NCBI RefSeq assembly: GCF_031583145.1
Contig: NZ_CP134050.1
Location: 1,884,501-1,948,500 of the forward strand
Direction of reading: 5' to 3'
From: Brevibacillus brevis
GTDB taxonomy: Bacteria > Bacillota > Bacilli > Brevibacillales > Brevibacillaceae
Length of the DNA: 64,000 bases
Each line of letters opens with the position of its first letter. Position 1 is the first letter of the stretch. The notes beneath the pieces are model-generated. The model worked only from the letters and a program-made list of their open reading frames with translations, was not told the DNA's origin and ran no database searches. Shown one piece after another: positions 25,942 to 33,620 of this stretch. The position numbers and the translations under genes were made by a program.

Positions 25942-27240
25942 ATGACTCAGCCTGTACGCGTAGCTGTTGTGGGATTGGGGTTTGTCGGCCTGCCACTGGC
26001 GCTTACCTACGCCATGAAAGGAGCGAATGTGGTCGGCGTGGACATTGTGCCGCGCGTCGTCGATGAGATCAATGCGGGGCATTCGCATCATCTGGAGTCG
26101 TACCAGGGGAAAACGCTGGCGCAGATTCTTCGCGAGCAGATCGACGCCGGACGATTCCGCGCGACGACTTCGTACGCCGAAGCGGCGGCAGAGGTAAATC
26201 ATTACATCGTGACAGCAGGATTGCCAGTCCACAACGGTGACCCGGATCTTGGTCCGTTGAAAAACTGTGCGCAGACGCTCGGCAGCGTCCTGAAAAAAGG
26301 CGACACCGTGATGATCCGCAGCACCGTCGTTCCTGGTACAACCGAGGAAGTAATTTTGCCGATCCTGGAAGAGGCGAGCGGCCTTGTCGCCGGCACCGAT
26401 TTTTACCTGACCTACTGCTCCGAGCGCATTGCAGAAGGACGAGCCTTCGAAGAGTTCATCCACATGCCGCTCGTTTTGGGCGGAATCAATGAGAAAAGCG
26501 CTGAAAAAGGGAAAGAACTGCTCTCCGTCATCAGCGAGACTGAAGTGACGATCTCGGATATTCGCGTGGTGGAGACCGCAAAAGTCATTGAAAATATTCA
26601 ACGAGATGTCAATATTGCGATGGTGCAGGAGTTCGCCCGCTTTGCCGAGGCGTTCGGCATCGATACGTTCGAGCTGATCAAGGTGGCCAACACGCATACG
26701 CGCGTGAACCTTTTGACCCCGGGACCGGGCGTAGGCGGCTTCTGTCTGCCAAACGCGCTGTATTACCTCCAGCCAAAGGCCAGAGAGCTGGAAGTGGCTC
26801 TGCCGCTGCTGCAGCAAGCCCGGATGATCAACGATTCCGTGCCGGAAGTATTGATCGGCATGCTGGAGCAAGCCTTGAAGGAAAAAGGCAAATCGCTGGC
26901 AGGAAGCCGCGTGGCCGTGCTTGGACTGGCGATGAAAGACTTCTCCAATGACGACCGTGTCAGTCCGGTAAGCGATGTGATCAAGCTCCTGCAAGCAAAA
27001 GGAGTCGATGTACGTTCGTATGACCCGGCTGTACCGACTCGTTATGAACATAAAGTGGACAGTCTCGAGGAAGCGGTTCGAGGCGCGGATGCCCTGATGT
27101 TGACTGCGGTGCAAAAAGAATTTGCCGAAGCCGATTGGGCAGCGATCGCCAGCCAAATGGCGGCTTCTCCAATCTTGTTCGATACGAAAAACCGCATTCC
27201 AAAAGGCCTGGACAGCCACGCGACTGTGATGCGAATCTAA
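25942..27240 (+). CDS. UDP-glucose/UDP-N-acetylhexosamine 6-dehydrogenase family protein
   Basis: This 432-residue nucleotide-sugar dehydrogenase has an N-terminal Rossmann fold (VVGLGFVGLPLALTYA), a central dimerisation domain and a C-terminal UDP-binding domain. The catalytic cysteine is Cys268 in GVGGFCLPN. The enzyme oxidises the C6 hydroxyl of a UDP-sugar to a uronic acid with two NAD+. Sequence layout resembles the WecC/Ugd group, so the substrate may be UDP-ManNAc, UDP-GlcNAc or UDP-glucose; this cannot be settled here. Uronic acids are common in the secondary wall polymers of this group of bacteria. A terminator follows at once. Confidence 0.88.
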   Translation: MTQPVRVAVVGLGFVGLPLALTYAMKGANVVGVDIVPRVVDEINAGHSHHLESYQGKTLAQILREQIDAGRFRATTSYAEAAAEVNHYIVTAGLPVHNGDPDLGPLKNCAQTLGSVLKKGDTVMIRSTVVPGTTEEVILPILEEASGLVAGTDFYLTYCSERIAEGRAFEEFIHMPLVLGGINEKSAEKGKELLSVISETEVTISDIRVVETAKVIENIQRDVNIAMVQEFARFAEAFGIDTFELIKVANTHTRVNLLTPGPGVGGFCLPNALYYLQPKARELEVALPLLQQARMINDSVPEVLIGMLEQALKEKGKSLAGSRVAVLGLAMKDFSNDDRVSPVSDVIKLLQAKGVDVRSYDPAVPTRYEHKVDSLEEAVRGADALMLTAVQKEFAEADWAAIASQMAASPILFDTKNRIPKGLDSHATVMRI

Positions 27241-27247
27241 TGACAAC

Positions 27248-27288
27248 GAAAAGACCTCGAAGACACGACGTCTCCGGAGGTCTTTTCC
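27248..27288. terminator. Terminator after the sugar dehydrogenase
   Basis: GAAAAGACCTC (27248-27258) is complementary to GAGGTCTTTTC (27277-27287) with an 18-base loop. It also ends the small convergent ORF. Confidence 0.75.
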
Positions 27289-27296
27289 TTTTGGGC

Positions 27297-27464
27297 TCAA
27301 TCCTTCAATTCCGTTATCTCTTTGGCTGCGAATGTTTCATCGGGTGTCGGAAACATTTGAAACTGCTGGCGAATCTCGATCTCCTTCTCCTGGCTGGCAG
27401 CTTTCCTGTTGTTTTGCACAGCGTTGTTCAACGGCTGCGCCCCTTTTTCCTGGCGGTCAGTCAT
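27297..27464 (-). CDS. Hypothetical 55-residue hydrophilic protein
   Basis: This small, highly charged, glutamine-rich protein has no membrane segment (MTDRQEKGAQPLNNAV at the start, EITELKD at the end). I do not recognise the family. The ATG at 27464 follows GGGGGTGA at a good distance; seven more codons upstream are open but lack a ribosome site. It lies between two terminators, divergent from the cold shock gene. Small soluble proteins of this type are frequent among spore proteins, but nothing here proves that. Confidence 0.5.
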   Translation of the reverse strand: MTDRQEKGAQPLNNAVQNNRKAASQEKEIEIRQQFQMFPTPDETFAAKEITELKD

Positions 27465-27570
27465 GATTCGTTCACCCCCACACACGTATCATGTCCAGAT
27501 TCTGGCGGGCCATGCCGTATAGATTGCTGGCCGGGTGGTAAAGATAAACGGGTAAGACAAAATTTAATTC

Positions 27571-27587
27571 CATGTAACGGTTACATG
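27571..27587. promoter_or_regulatory. Perfect 17-base palindrome upstream of the cold shock gene
   Basis: CATGTAAC (27571-27578) and GTTACATG (27580-27587) form a perfect inverted repeat with one central base, ending four bases before the AGGAGG ribosome site. It could be an operator or a hairpin that affects translation of the csp mRNA. Confidence 0.55.
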
Positions 27588-27600
27588 CTAGGAGGCAAAA

Positions 27601-27801
27601 ATGGAACGCGGTAGAGTCAAATGGTTTAACAGTGAAAAAGGCTTTGGATTTATCGAGCGCGAAGGCGGAGAGGACGTGTTTGTCCACTTTTCCGCAATTC
27701 AGGGAGAAGGGTACAAGACGCTGGATGAGGGGCAGGAGGTCACGTTCGATGTTGAAAATGGCCAACGAGGTCCCCAAGCGACCAATGTAACAAAAGTGTA
27801 G
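27601..27801 (+). CDS. Cold shock protein, CspA family
   Basis: This 66-residue single OB-fold protein has the RNA-binding motifs RNP1 (KGFGFIE) and RNP2 (VFVHF). Csp proteins melt mRNA secondary structure and act in cold adaptation and stationary phase. AGGAGG precedes the ATG. The untranslated leader contains a perfect palindrome at 27571-27587. The gene appears monocistronic, followed by two terminator candidates. Confidence 0.95.
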   Translation: MERGRVKWFNSEKGFGFIEREGGEDVFVHFSAIQGEGYKTLDEGQEVTFDVENGQRGPQATNVTKV

Positions 27802-27814
27802 CCATGCCAAAAGC

Positions 27815-27846
27815 GATAGACTCGAGTGACGGAGTCTGGTTTTTTT
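27815..27846 (+). terminator. Candidate terminator just after the csp gene
   Basis: AGACTC (27819-27824) and GAGTCT (27832-27837) form a short stem followed by GGTTTTTT. It is weaker than the hairpin 50 bases further on. Confidence 0.5.
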
Positions 27847-27884
27847 AGAGGGATGAAAGCAGGGCATAGCCAGACGCACCAATC

Positions 27885-27932
27885 AAAAACGGATGGAGTA
27901 GAGCCTCAAGCTCTTGCTCCATCCGTTTTTTA
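27885..27932. terminator. Bidirectional terminator, csp / dppA
   Basis: AAAAACGGATGGAG (27885-27898) is a perfect complement of CTCCATCCGTTTTT (27917-27930), with A- and T-runs on either side. It can end both the csp and dppA transcripts. Confidence 0.88.
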
Positions 27933-27943
27933 GGGTGACGGGA

Positions 27944-28771
27944 TCAGAAAAATTCGGCCTCAGAGGCCAGGTTGAGCATGGCCCGCATGGTTTTGTACAT
28001 GTCGTGCGGATCATGGGCCGTGTAGTAGACGGTGCCGGTCTCGGTCTCGTAGCGGCTTCCTGGCACGATGGCTGCCATTTCCGCCTGGCCGGTATGAGAG
28101 AACTGGATGCCCATTTCCAGCGGCATGGCCGTTTGCACCGGGGCGATTTGCTTGGCTTTGGACAAGGCGAGCTTCGTCTGCTTTTTCAGCTCTGCCGTGG
28201 CTTCTCCGCGAGACAGACAGTGTGCGGCGGTGCGGGAGACGGCCTTTTTGACGACGGCAGTGGCGATATCCGGGACCAGCTCCCGGGCTTCCTTGGCGAC
28301 GAGATCGTCTCCGGACACCATGACGACGGGGACGTGGTACAAGCCGGCATAGATCGCATTGAAGCCGAATTCGCCGACGAGGCGGCCGTTGATCGTCAAG
28401 TTGCGGATCACGCCGGACATCGTGTGGCTGAGTACGCCGGGAACGCCTTGGCGGGTATGATAGCCGATGAACAGCGCCGCGTCAAAGCTGTCGTCCAGAC
28501 CGTGAACCATCGAGCAATCACGGGGAGATCCGGCCAGCAGCTGCGCTTTTGGATGCAGCGACTCCCACAGGATGTTGTTCATCGTGTTGTGGCTGTCCGC
28601 CACGAGAATTTCCGTAGCCCCCGCTTCGATCGCGGCTTCGATGACGGCGTTTGCATCGTCTGTCATGAACTGGCGGCCGCGCTGGTAATTGACGCCGGCA
28701 TCGGGATTGATATAGGTGTTGTCGACAATGCCAGAGATCCCTTCCATGTCGACGGAAAGAAATACTTTCAT
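27944..28771 (-). CDS. dppA: DppA-type D-aminopeptidase (peptidase family M55)
   Basis: This 275-residue protein matches the M55 zinc D-aminopeptidases. Likely dizinc ligands are Asp8 and Glu10 (SVDMEG), His61 (ADSH), His105 (GYHTRQG) and Glu134, with His116 (LSHT) as the catalytic histidine; these fall one residue from the positions I recall for Bacillus subtilis DppA. The enzyme releases N-terminal D-amino acids such as D-Ala from D-Ala-D-Ala or wall peptides. In Bacillus it heads a dipeptide ABC transporter operon; here no transporter genes follow and the gene is alone beside envelope glycosyltransferases. Confidence 0.92.
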   Translation of the reverse strand: MKVFLSVDMEGISGIVDNTYINPDAGVNYQRGRQFMTDDANAVIEAAIEAGATEILVADSHNTMNNILWESLHPKAQLLAGSPRDCSMVHGLDDSFDAALFIGYHTRQGVPGVLSHTMSGVIRNLTINGRLVGEFGFNAIYAGLYHVPVVMVSGDDLVAKEARELVPDIATAVVKKAVSRTAAHCLSRGEATAELKKQTKLALSKAKQIAPVQTAMPLEMGIQFSHTGQAEMAAIVPGSRYETETGTVYYTAHDPHDMYKTMRAMLNLASEAEFF

Positions 28772-28859
28772 CTTGGTTTCATCCTTTCACGAACGATTCA
28801 AAACGTTTCCTCAGTTCTATGTAACCAGATTGTCCTGCCCGTGGCAACCAGGAGATCAA

Positions 28860-28900
28860 AAAAAGCACGGCTGCGCCTTGGCTTGCGCGTCGTGCTTTTT
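28860..28900 (-). terminator. Terminator of the glycosyltransferase gene at 28925
   Basis: AAAAGCACG (28861-28869) pairs with CGTGCTTTTT (28891-28900). On the minus strand a T-run follows the hairpin, directly after the glycosyltransferase stop. Confidence 0.75.
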
Positions 28901-28924
28901 GAAGACCCGCGGAGCGAATGAGTC

Positions 28925-30058
28925 CTAACCCAAAAGCTGCCGGTACAGGGAAACGATTTGTTTGGTCATCTCCTCAATGGTGAAGGAGCTCTCGACCTTC
29001 TCCACTGCCTGCTTGACCATGGATTGGCGCAGGTCGGCCGATTGCTGCAGGCGAGCCATGGCCTTGGACAGAGCGGCGTGATCGCCAGGATCGACGACAA
29101 GGCCGGTCTGTTCATCAAAGACGAATTCCTTGACTCCTCCGACATTGCTGGCGACGACCGGCACTTCGGACGCCATGGCCTCGATGATCGTGTAGCCGAG
29201 CCCCTCATAAAAGGAAGAGTGGACGAAAGCATCGCAGGCGTTCAAGCAAGCGGGAATGTCCTGACGGAAGCCTGCAAACCGGACGAGGGCTTCCAGACCG
29301 CGCTCGCGCACCTGTTGCTCCAACCGGGCCCGCTCCGGCCCATCCCCTACGAGAACAAGGGATGGAGGCGTCTGCATGCCTTGCACCAATTCGGCGAACG
29401 CATCCACCAGGACGGGCAGCCCTTTTACCGGGACGAATCTCGCTACAGTGCCAAATAAAAAAGCGTCCTCTGCAATGCCCCACTCGGCGCGAAGCCTTGC
29501 GCGATCCGCCGCACGCGTCGCGGACTGACGGTATGGAGACAAGTCCATCCCGTTGTAAATGACGCTGATGTCCCGAGCGGGAACGCCTTGCTCGCGAAGA
29601 ATGGCGGCCAGCGCTTCGCTGATGGCGATGTAGTGCCGATTCCAATGCCGCGTGCCTCGTTCCATCAGGCTGACGATGGCGTAGGCGAGCGGTGAGGCGT
29701 AGTCGTAGCGCAGAGAGCTGTGGACGGTCGTAAGCAAAGGAACGCCCATGCCGCGGGACGCCAGTCGGGAAAAGAAATTGGCCTTGACGCCGTGCGTATG
29801 GATGATGGCAGGATCAAAAGCATGAAACGTATCGCGCAGCGCGCGCAGCAAACGAAGGTCGAATCGTCCGAATTGGTTCAGCGCGTAGACCGTGATTCCG
29901 GCTTCCCTCAGCTTGCTGGCGAAGAGGGAGTCGTAAAAACAAACGACCGCGGCCTCCACATCTTCCTTGGAAAACGTGGAAACCAAATTGAGTATATGTT
30001 GTTCCGCACCGCCAAATTCCCCCCCGCCGATGACGTGGAGGACTCGTAATTTGCTCAT
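28925..30058 (-). CDS. GT4-family glycosyltransferase (GT-B fold)
   Basis: This 377-residue protein has the GT4 layout. The N-terminal acceptor half begins LRVLHVIGGGEFGGAEQHI, which includes the glycine-rich loop. The C-terminal donor half has HSSFYEGLGYTIIEAMASEVPVVAS, where the E-x7-E motif contacts the nucleotide sugar. It likely transfers a hexose to a lipid-linked or wall glycan at the inner face of the membrane. GGGTGA precedes the ATG. It is divergent from another glycosyltransferase at 30187, consistent with a polysaccharide locus. The sugar donor and acceptor are unknown. Confidence 0.9.
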   Translation of the reverse strand: MSKLRVLHVIGGGEFGGAEQHILNLVSTFSKEDVEAAVVCFYDSLFASKLREAGITVYALNQFGRFDLRLLRALRDTFHAFDPAIIHTHGVKANFFSRLASRGMGVPLLTTVHSSLRYDYASPLAYAIVSLMERGTRHWNRHYIAISEALAAILREQGVPARDISVIYNGMDLSPYRQSATRAADRARLRAEWGIAEDAFLFGTVARFVPVKGLPVLVDAFAELVQGMQTPPSLVLVGDGPERARLEQQVRERGLEALVRFAGFRQDIPACLNACDAFVHSSFYEGLGYTIIEAMASEVPVVASNVGGVKEFVFDEQTGLVVDPGDHAALSKAMARLQQSADLRQSMVKQAVEKVESSFTIEEMTKQIVSLYRQLLG

Positions 30059-30095
30059 CTAATTTCACCCGAATCGTAGTAAGAAAGCCATTTTC

Positions 30096-30124
30096 ACTAT
30101 ATCAGATGGCTGATAGATTCGCAA
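30096..30124 (-). promoter_or_regulatory. Promoter of the minus-strand GT4 gene
   Basis: On the minus strand TTGCGA (30124-30119) is followed after 17 bases by TATAGT (30101-30096), which is itself preceded by TGA as an extended -10. Confidence 0.65.
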
Positions 30125-30186
30125 TAAGACAGCACTTATGGTATCGTGTATGATGGAGAATGAATAGGACAAGGACGGTTGCAAAC

Positions 30187-31545
30187 ATGAATGACCACAA
30201 TGTGCTGATCATATGCTACATCTTTCCGCCCATCGGCGGCGGCGGGGTCCCGAGACCATTGAAAATGGCCAAATATTTGGGGGAGTTCGGCTGGAATGTC
30301 CATGTGCTGACAGTCGAGCCTGCCTACCATGCGACATTGGACCCGTCGCTGTTGGCTCAGCTGCCGCCCGGGGTGAAAATTCATCGGGCAAAGGAATGGA
30401 AGCTACTTCCCAATAGAGGGGCCGCAGCGGCTTCCGCTTCAGGGACCTCGGCGGAAAGTGGGCAACCGTCCCGAACATCGGTGAAGACGGTATTGAAAAA
30501 ACAGGTCGTCTCCTTGCTGAAAAAGGCAAAGCCGTACCTGCTGATTCCCGACGACCAGATCCTGTGGCTGCCAAACGCAGTCAAGCTGGGTCGGGAAATC
30601 ATGGAGAAAGAAAAGATCGATGTCATCTTTTCCACATCCGGCCCCGTGACCAATCATCTCGTCGCACGCAAGCTTGCCGGCGAATTTGCGTGCAAATGGG
30701 TAGCCGACTTCCGCGATCCGTGGACGCAAAACATGCACACCTCGGGCATCGCTTGGCGGGAGCGCATGGAAGAGCGCATGGAGGCCGACGTCATGCTGGA
30801 GGCTGACGCCATTACGACTGTCACCGCGACGTTTGCCCAAAACTTCCGCAGCAAGCACGGGGAGCGAATCAAACGTCTCGAGCTGATCTACAACGGCTTC
30901 GATCAGGCGGATTTCGAAGGATTGACGCCGGGCCACACGGCAGCTGGCAAGTTCCATGCGGTATACGCCGGCATTTTGTATCAAAAGCGCAATCCGCGCT
31001 TGCTCCTGCGCGCCATCCGCGAGCTGATCGACGCGGGGCAGGTCGATCCGGCCGATGTGCAGCTCAGCTTTGCGGGAGTGTTCGATTATCCGGGCTATTC
31101 CGAAAACCGCGACTGTGTCGAGGAGCTGGGACTCGGGAGTATCGTACGGGTGTTGGGCAACTTGCCGCACAAGGAAGCGCTGGGTCTCATGAAAGGGGCG
31201 GACGCGCTGCTCCTGATCGGCGACGTCTCTTCGGACGCGGGTGCCTACATTCCGGGCAAGCTGTACGAATATATGGGCATCGGCAAGCCGATCCTCGCAT
31301 TGAACAAGGCGGGGGAAGCGACGGAAATCATCGAGAAATTCCGATTGGGACGAGTAGCGGATCCGGAGGATAAAGAAGCGATCAAGCAGGCGTACTTGCA
31401 GCTCTACCAGGAGTGGAAACACCAGGGAAGCGGAGGCCAGGCCGAACGCGGGGAAGACTTCGCCGAACGGGTCAAGCCGTACGAGCGGCGCGAACAGGCT
31501 CGTCAACTGGCGGCGCTCATGGACGATTTGCTGGAAGAAGCCTGA
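30187..31545 (+). CDS. Glycosyltransferase, GT4-like
   Basis: This protein of about 452 residues has a GT-B fold. The N-terminus begins NVLIICYIFPPIGGGGVPRPLKM, a pattern of glycan-forming enzymes that act on lipid-linked acceptors. A C-terminal donor domain carries GKLYEYMGIGKPILAL, the usual nucleotide-sugar site. The insertion at about 85-130 is less conserved. ATG 30187 follows AAGGA by about eleven bases; the ATG at 30160 lies too close to its ribosome site. It is followed by a terminator and then an MFS gene. Acceptor and sugar are unknown. Confidence 0.85.
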   Translation: MNDHNVLIICYIFPPIGGGGVPRPLKMAKYLGEFGWNVHVLTVEPAYHATLDPSLLAQLPPGVKIHRAKEWKLLPNRGAAAASASGTSAESGQPSRTSVKTVLKKQVVSLLKKAKPYLLIPDDQILWLPNAVKLGREIMEKEKIDVIFSTSGPVTNHLVARKLAGEFACKWVADFRDPWTQNMHTSGIAWRERMEERMEADVMLEADAITTVTATFAQNFRSKHGERIKRLELIYNGFDQADFEGLTPGHTAAGKFHAVYAGILYQKRNPRLLLRAIRELIDAGQVDPADVQLSFAGVFDYPGYSENRDCVEELGLGSIVRVLGNLPHKEALGLMKGADALLLIGDVSSDAGAYIPGKLYEYMGIGKPILALNKAGEATEIIEKFRLGRVADPEDKEAIKQAYLQLYQEWKHQGSGGQAERGEDFAERVKPYERREQARQLAALMDDLLEEA

Positions 31546-31551
31546 GAGACA

Positions 31552-31581
31552 CCCCCGCAGCCAGAGGTTGCGGGGGATTTT
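31552..31581 (+). terminator. Terminator after the glycosyltransferase at 30187
   Basis: CCCCCGCA (31552-31559) pairs with TGCGGGGG (31569-31576), followed by ATTTT. Confidence 0.7.
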
Positions 31582-31604
31582 AAACGGGACGGGGAGAGTT
31601 CCAA

Positions 31605-32756
31605 GTGAAGCTAGGGTTACATAGCCTTCGAGCCTACAACTTTTTTTATTTTTCGCTCTTGTCGATTTTCATCTCGTTTTTGCCCGTGTATCTGACCCAT
31701 CGCAACGTTTCCCCGGGAGAGATCGGGATGATGATCGGCGTCGGATCCTTTGTCGGAATCCTGTCTCAGCCGTTTTGGGGGATGGTCAGCGACAGATACA
31801 AGACGATCAAGCGAATCATTTTGCTTACGCTTGGCGCGTCGATCGCTGTCGGGATGCTGCTCTTTACGACCATGCATTTTTCTCTGCTCTTTCTGCTGGT
31901 AGCGGCCATGTACTTTTTCCTGCTGCCGACAGATCCTTTGACAGAAAGCCTGAACTACCGCATCGCCGAGCAGCGCGGGATCAGCTTCGGCTCGATCCGC
32001 ACGTTCGGGGCTGTCGGGTACGCCACCGCGTCCCTGTACATCGGGTGGACGGTCGACCAGCTGGGGATGGACAGGCTGGCGTGGCTCTTCCTGGGCTACG
32101 GCCTGCTGGCGTTCGCCTGCGCGCTCGTTGTCGCGGATGCTCCCGCGAGCAGCAAAGCCTTGTCTTTGCAGGAGCTGAAACAGTTCTTCCTCTATCCAAA
32201 GACGCTGCGTTTCTTTTTGCTGGTGCTCATTGCGGCCACGCCGCACCGGACCAACGACAGCTTTCTCGGCGTCTTCGTTCAGAGCCTAGGAGGCAGCACG
32301 GGTGCGGTCGGCCAGGCGTGGTTTCTGGCGGCGATCAGCGAAGTGGCGTTCTTTGCGCTCAGCGCCCGCATCTTGCAAAGGTGGAGCGAGATCAAACTGA
32401 TAGGATGGGCGACAGCGCTGTACACGATCCGTTATCTGTTGTGCGCGCTTGCCCCTTCCGCCGAGTGGGTTGTCTATCTTCAACTCACGCAAGGCGTGAC
32501 CTTCGTCATCTTCTATACAGCGACGATCCAGTATTTGTACCGGATCATCCCCGAAGAGTGGAAAGCGACCGGTCAAACGGTGCTGGCAGTGCTGTTTTTC
32601 GGCATTTCCGGGATCATCGGCTCGATCGCAGGCGGATGGGTATTCCAGCAGTTCGGGGGAGCGGCGTTGTACATGGCGATGGCGGCATTTTCGCTGGTGG
32701 CCTGTATTTACAGCCTGACTCTCAGCAGGTCGCTGGGAATGAAAAAAGAGAGCTGA
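31605..32756 (+). CDS. MFS transporter (PPP/nucleoside:H+ symporter-like)
   Basis: This 383-residue protein with twelve predicted helices has an MFS loop signature, GMVSDRYKTIKR, between helices 2 and 3. The N-terminal half resembles the MFS_1_like/PucC-type group often called PPP family or nucleoside symporters. The substrate is unknown. The GTG at 31605 follows GGGGAGAG. A perfect terminator ends it. Its place within the glycan cluster may be accidental. Confidence 0.8.
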   Translation: MKLGLHSLRAYNFFYFSLLSIFISFLPVYLTHRNVSPGEIGMMIGVGSFVGILSQPFWGMVSDRYKTIKRIILLTLGASIAVGMLLFTTMHFSLLFLLVAAMYFFLLPTDPLTESLNYRIAEQRGISFGSIRTFGAVGYATASLYIGWTVDQLGMDRLAWLFLGYGLLAFACALVVADAPASSKALSLQELKQFFLYPKTLRFFLLVLIAATPHRTNDSFLGVFVQSLGGSTGAVGQAWFLAAISEVAFFALSARILQRWSEIKLIGWATALYTIRYLLCALAPSAEWVVYLQLTQGVTFVIFYTATIQYLYRIIPEEWKATGQTVLAVLFFGISGIIGSIAGGWVFQQFGGAALYMAMAAFSLVACIYSLTLSRSLGMKKES

Positions 32757-32779
32757 CCATTCGTCAGCTCTCTTTTTTA
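32742..32779. terminator. Bidirectional terminator after the MFS gene
   Basis: AAAAAAGAGAGCTGAC (32742-32757) is a perfect complement of GTCAGCTCTCTTTTTT (32763-32778) with a CATTC loop (32758-32762). It can also end the minus-strand lipoprotein gene. Confidence 0.92.
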
Positions 32780-32804
32780 TCGGCCGCATGAGCGGGAGTA
32801 TTCT

Positions 32805-33620
32805 TTAATAAAGCAGGTACTTCTCGACCTCGTGCGGGTCCTTGATCTCGATGCCCGGATCGCCGTACTTGTACATCTGGAACAGCACTTGCTGGTCCAT
32901 CGTTCCGGCTTCCGGCAGAGGCAGAATGATCCACGTCTCGTACTGGTGAATGAGGCGGTCTTCCTTGCCGATCCAGAACGTCGTCTTGATCGTGGATTCG
33001 CTCAGGATGTAGTCCAGATCGGGACGGCTGCCGAGCTGCTGCTTCAGCGGGTCGAGCAAGGGGCTCTTGCTCGTCTTCATCCATTGCGCTCCGGTCATTT
33101 TCAGCTGGAAGGGGACGCATACCGTTCCGTAGACTTTGTCGTCAGGGAGCTGCACGGCAGCGTCCATGAACGGCAGCCAGTCGTCAAAGCCGGCCAGGAC
33201 GTCGAAGGCCAGCGGATCTTCCTTGGCTGTCAGCCAGTAGTCGTTCGCCCGGATGTAGCGCTTGTCGTCGATGCGGTAGTACTGGTAAGGCTGGGCCGCG
33301 ATGCGCGCGTCCACGTTGTAGCCCTTGCCGTTCACCACCGCGCCGTTGAACATGCTGGTCGTCGAGCGGGAGAGGATCATGTTCTTCACATGGCCCTTGT
33401 ACCAGTACGATTGGGCCTTGGTGTCGGTCTTTGCCTTTTCCAGCGCGGTTTTCAGCCACTCGGCACCTGACTCCGTCTGGGGCGTGCTGGTTTCCTCCGG
33501 CTTCGTCCCAAAGTTCGTGGAGGCGAAAGATTTCGGACCGGACTCGTAGGTGCATCCGCCGAGCAATGCCGCTGCGCAAATGCCAGCCACGAGCGCCGCC
33601 GCTTTCGAAAATTTACGCAT
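32805..33620 (-). CDS. Lipoprotein of unknown function
   Basis: This 271-residue protein has a signal peptide and lipobox LLGGC, so it should be anchored on the outer membrane leaflet. After a low-complexity linker (about 25-50) comes one soluble domain, rich in Tyr and Trp, that I do not recognise. Its overall style (hydrophobic ligand fold, YKGHVKNMILSR, YRIDDKRYIRAND) recalls LppX/LolA-like lipoproteins, but this is a guess. AAGGAGG precedes the ATG. Its first codons overlap the end of the VCBS membrane protein upstream by eight bases, so the two are translated together and probably function together. Confidence 0.7.
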   Translation of the reverse strand: MRKFSKAAALVAGICAAALLGGCTYESGPKSFASTNFGTKPEETSTPQTESGAEWLKTALEKAKTDTKAQSYWYKGHVKNMILSRSTTSMFNGAVVNGKGYNVDARIAAQPYQYYRIDDKRYIRANDYWLTAKEDPLAFDVLAGFDDWLPFMDAAVQLPDDKVYGTVCVPFQLKMTGAQWMKTSKSPLLDPLKQQLGSRPDLDYILSESTIKTTFWIGKEDRLIHQYETWIILPLPEAGTMDQQVLFQMYKYGDPGIEIKDPHEVEKYLLY

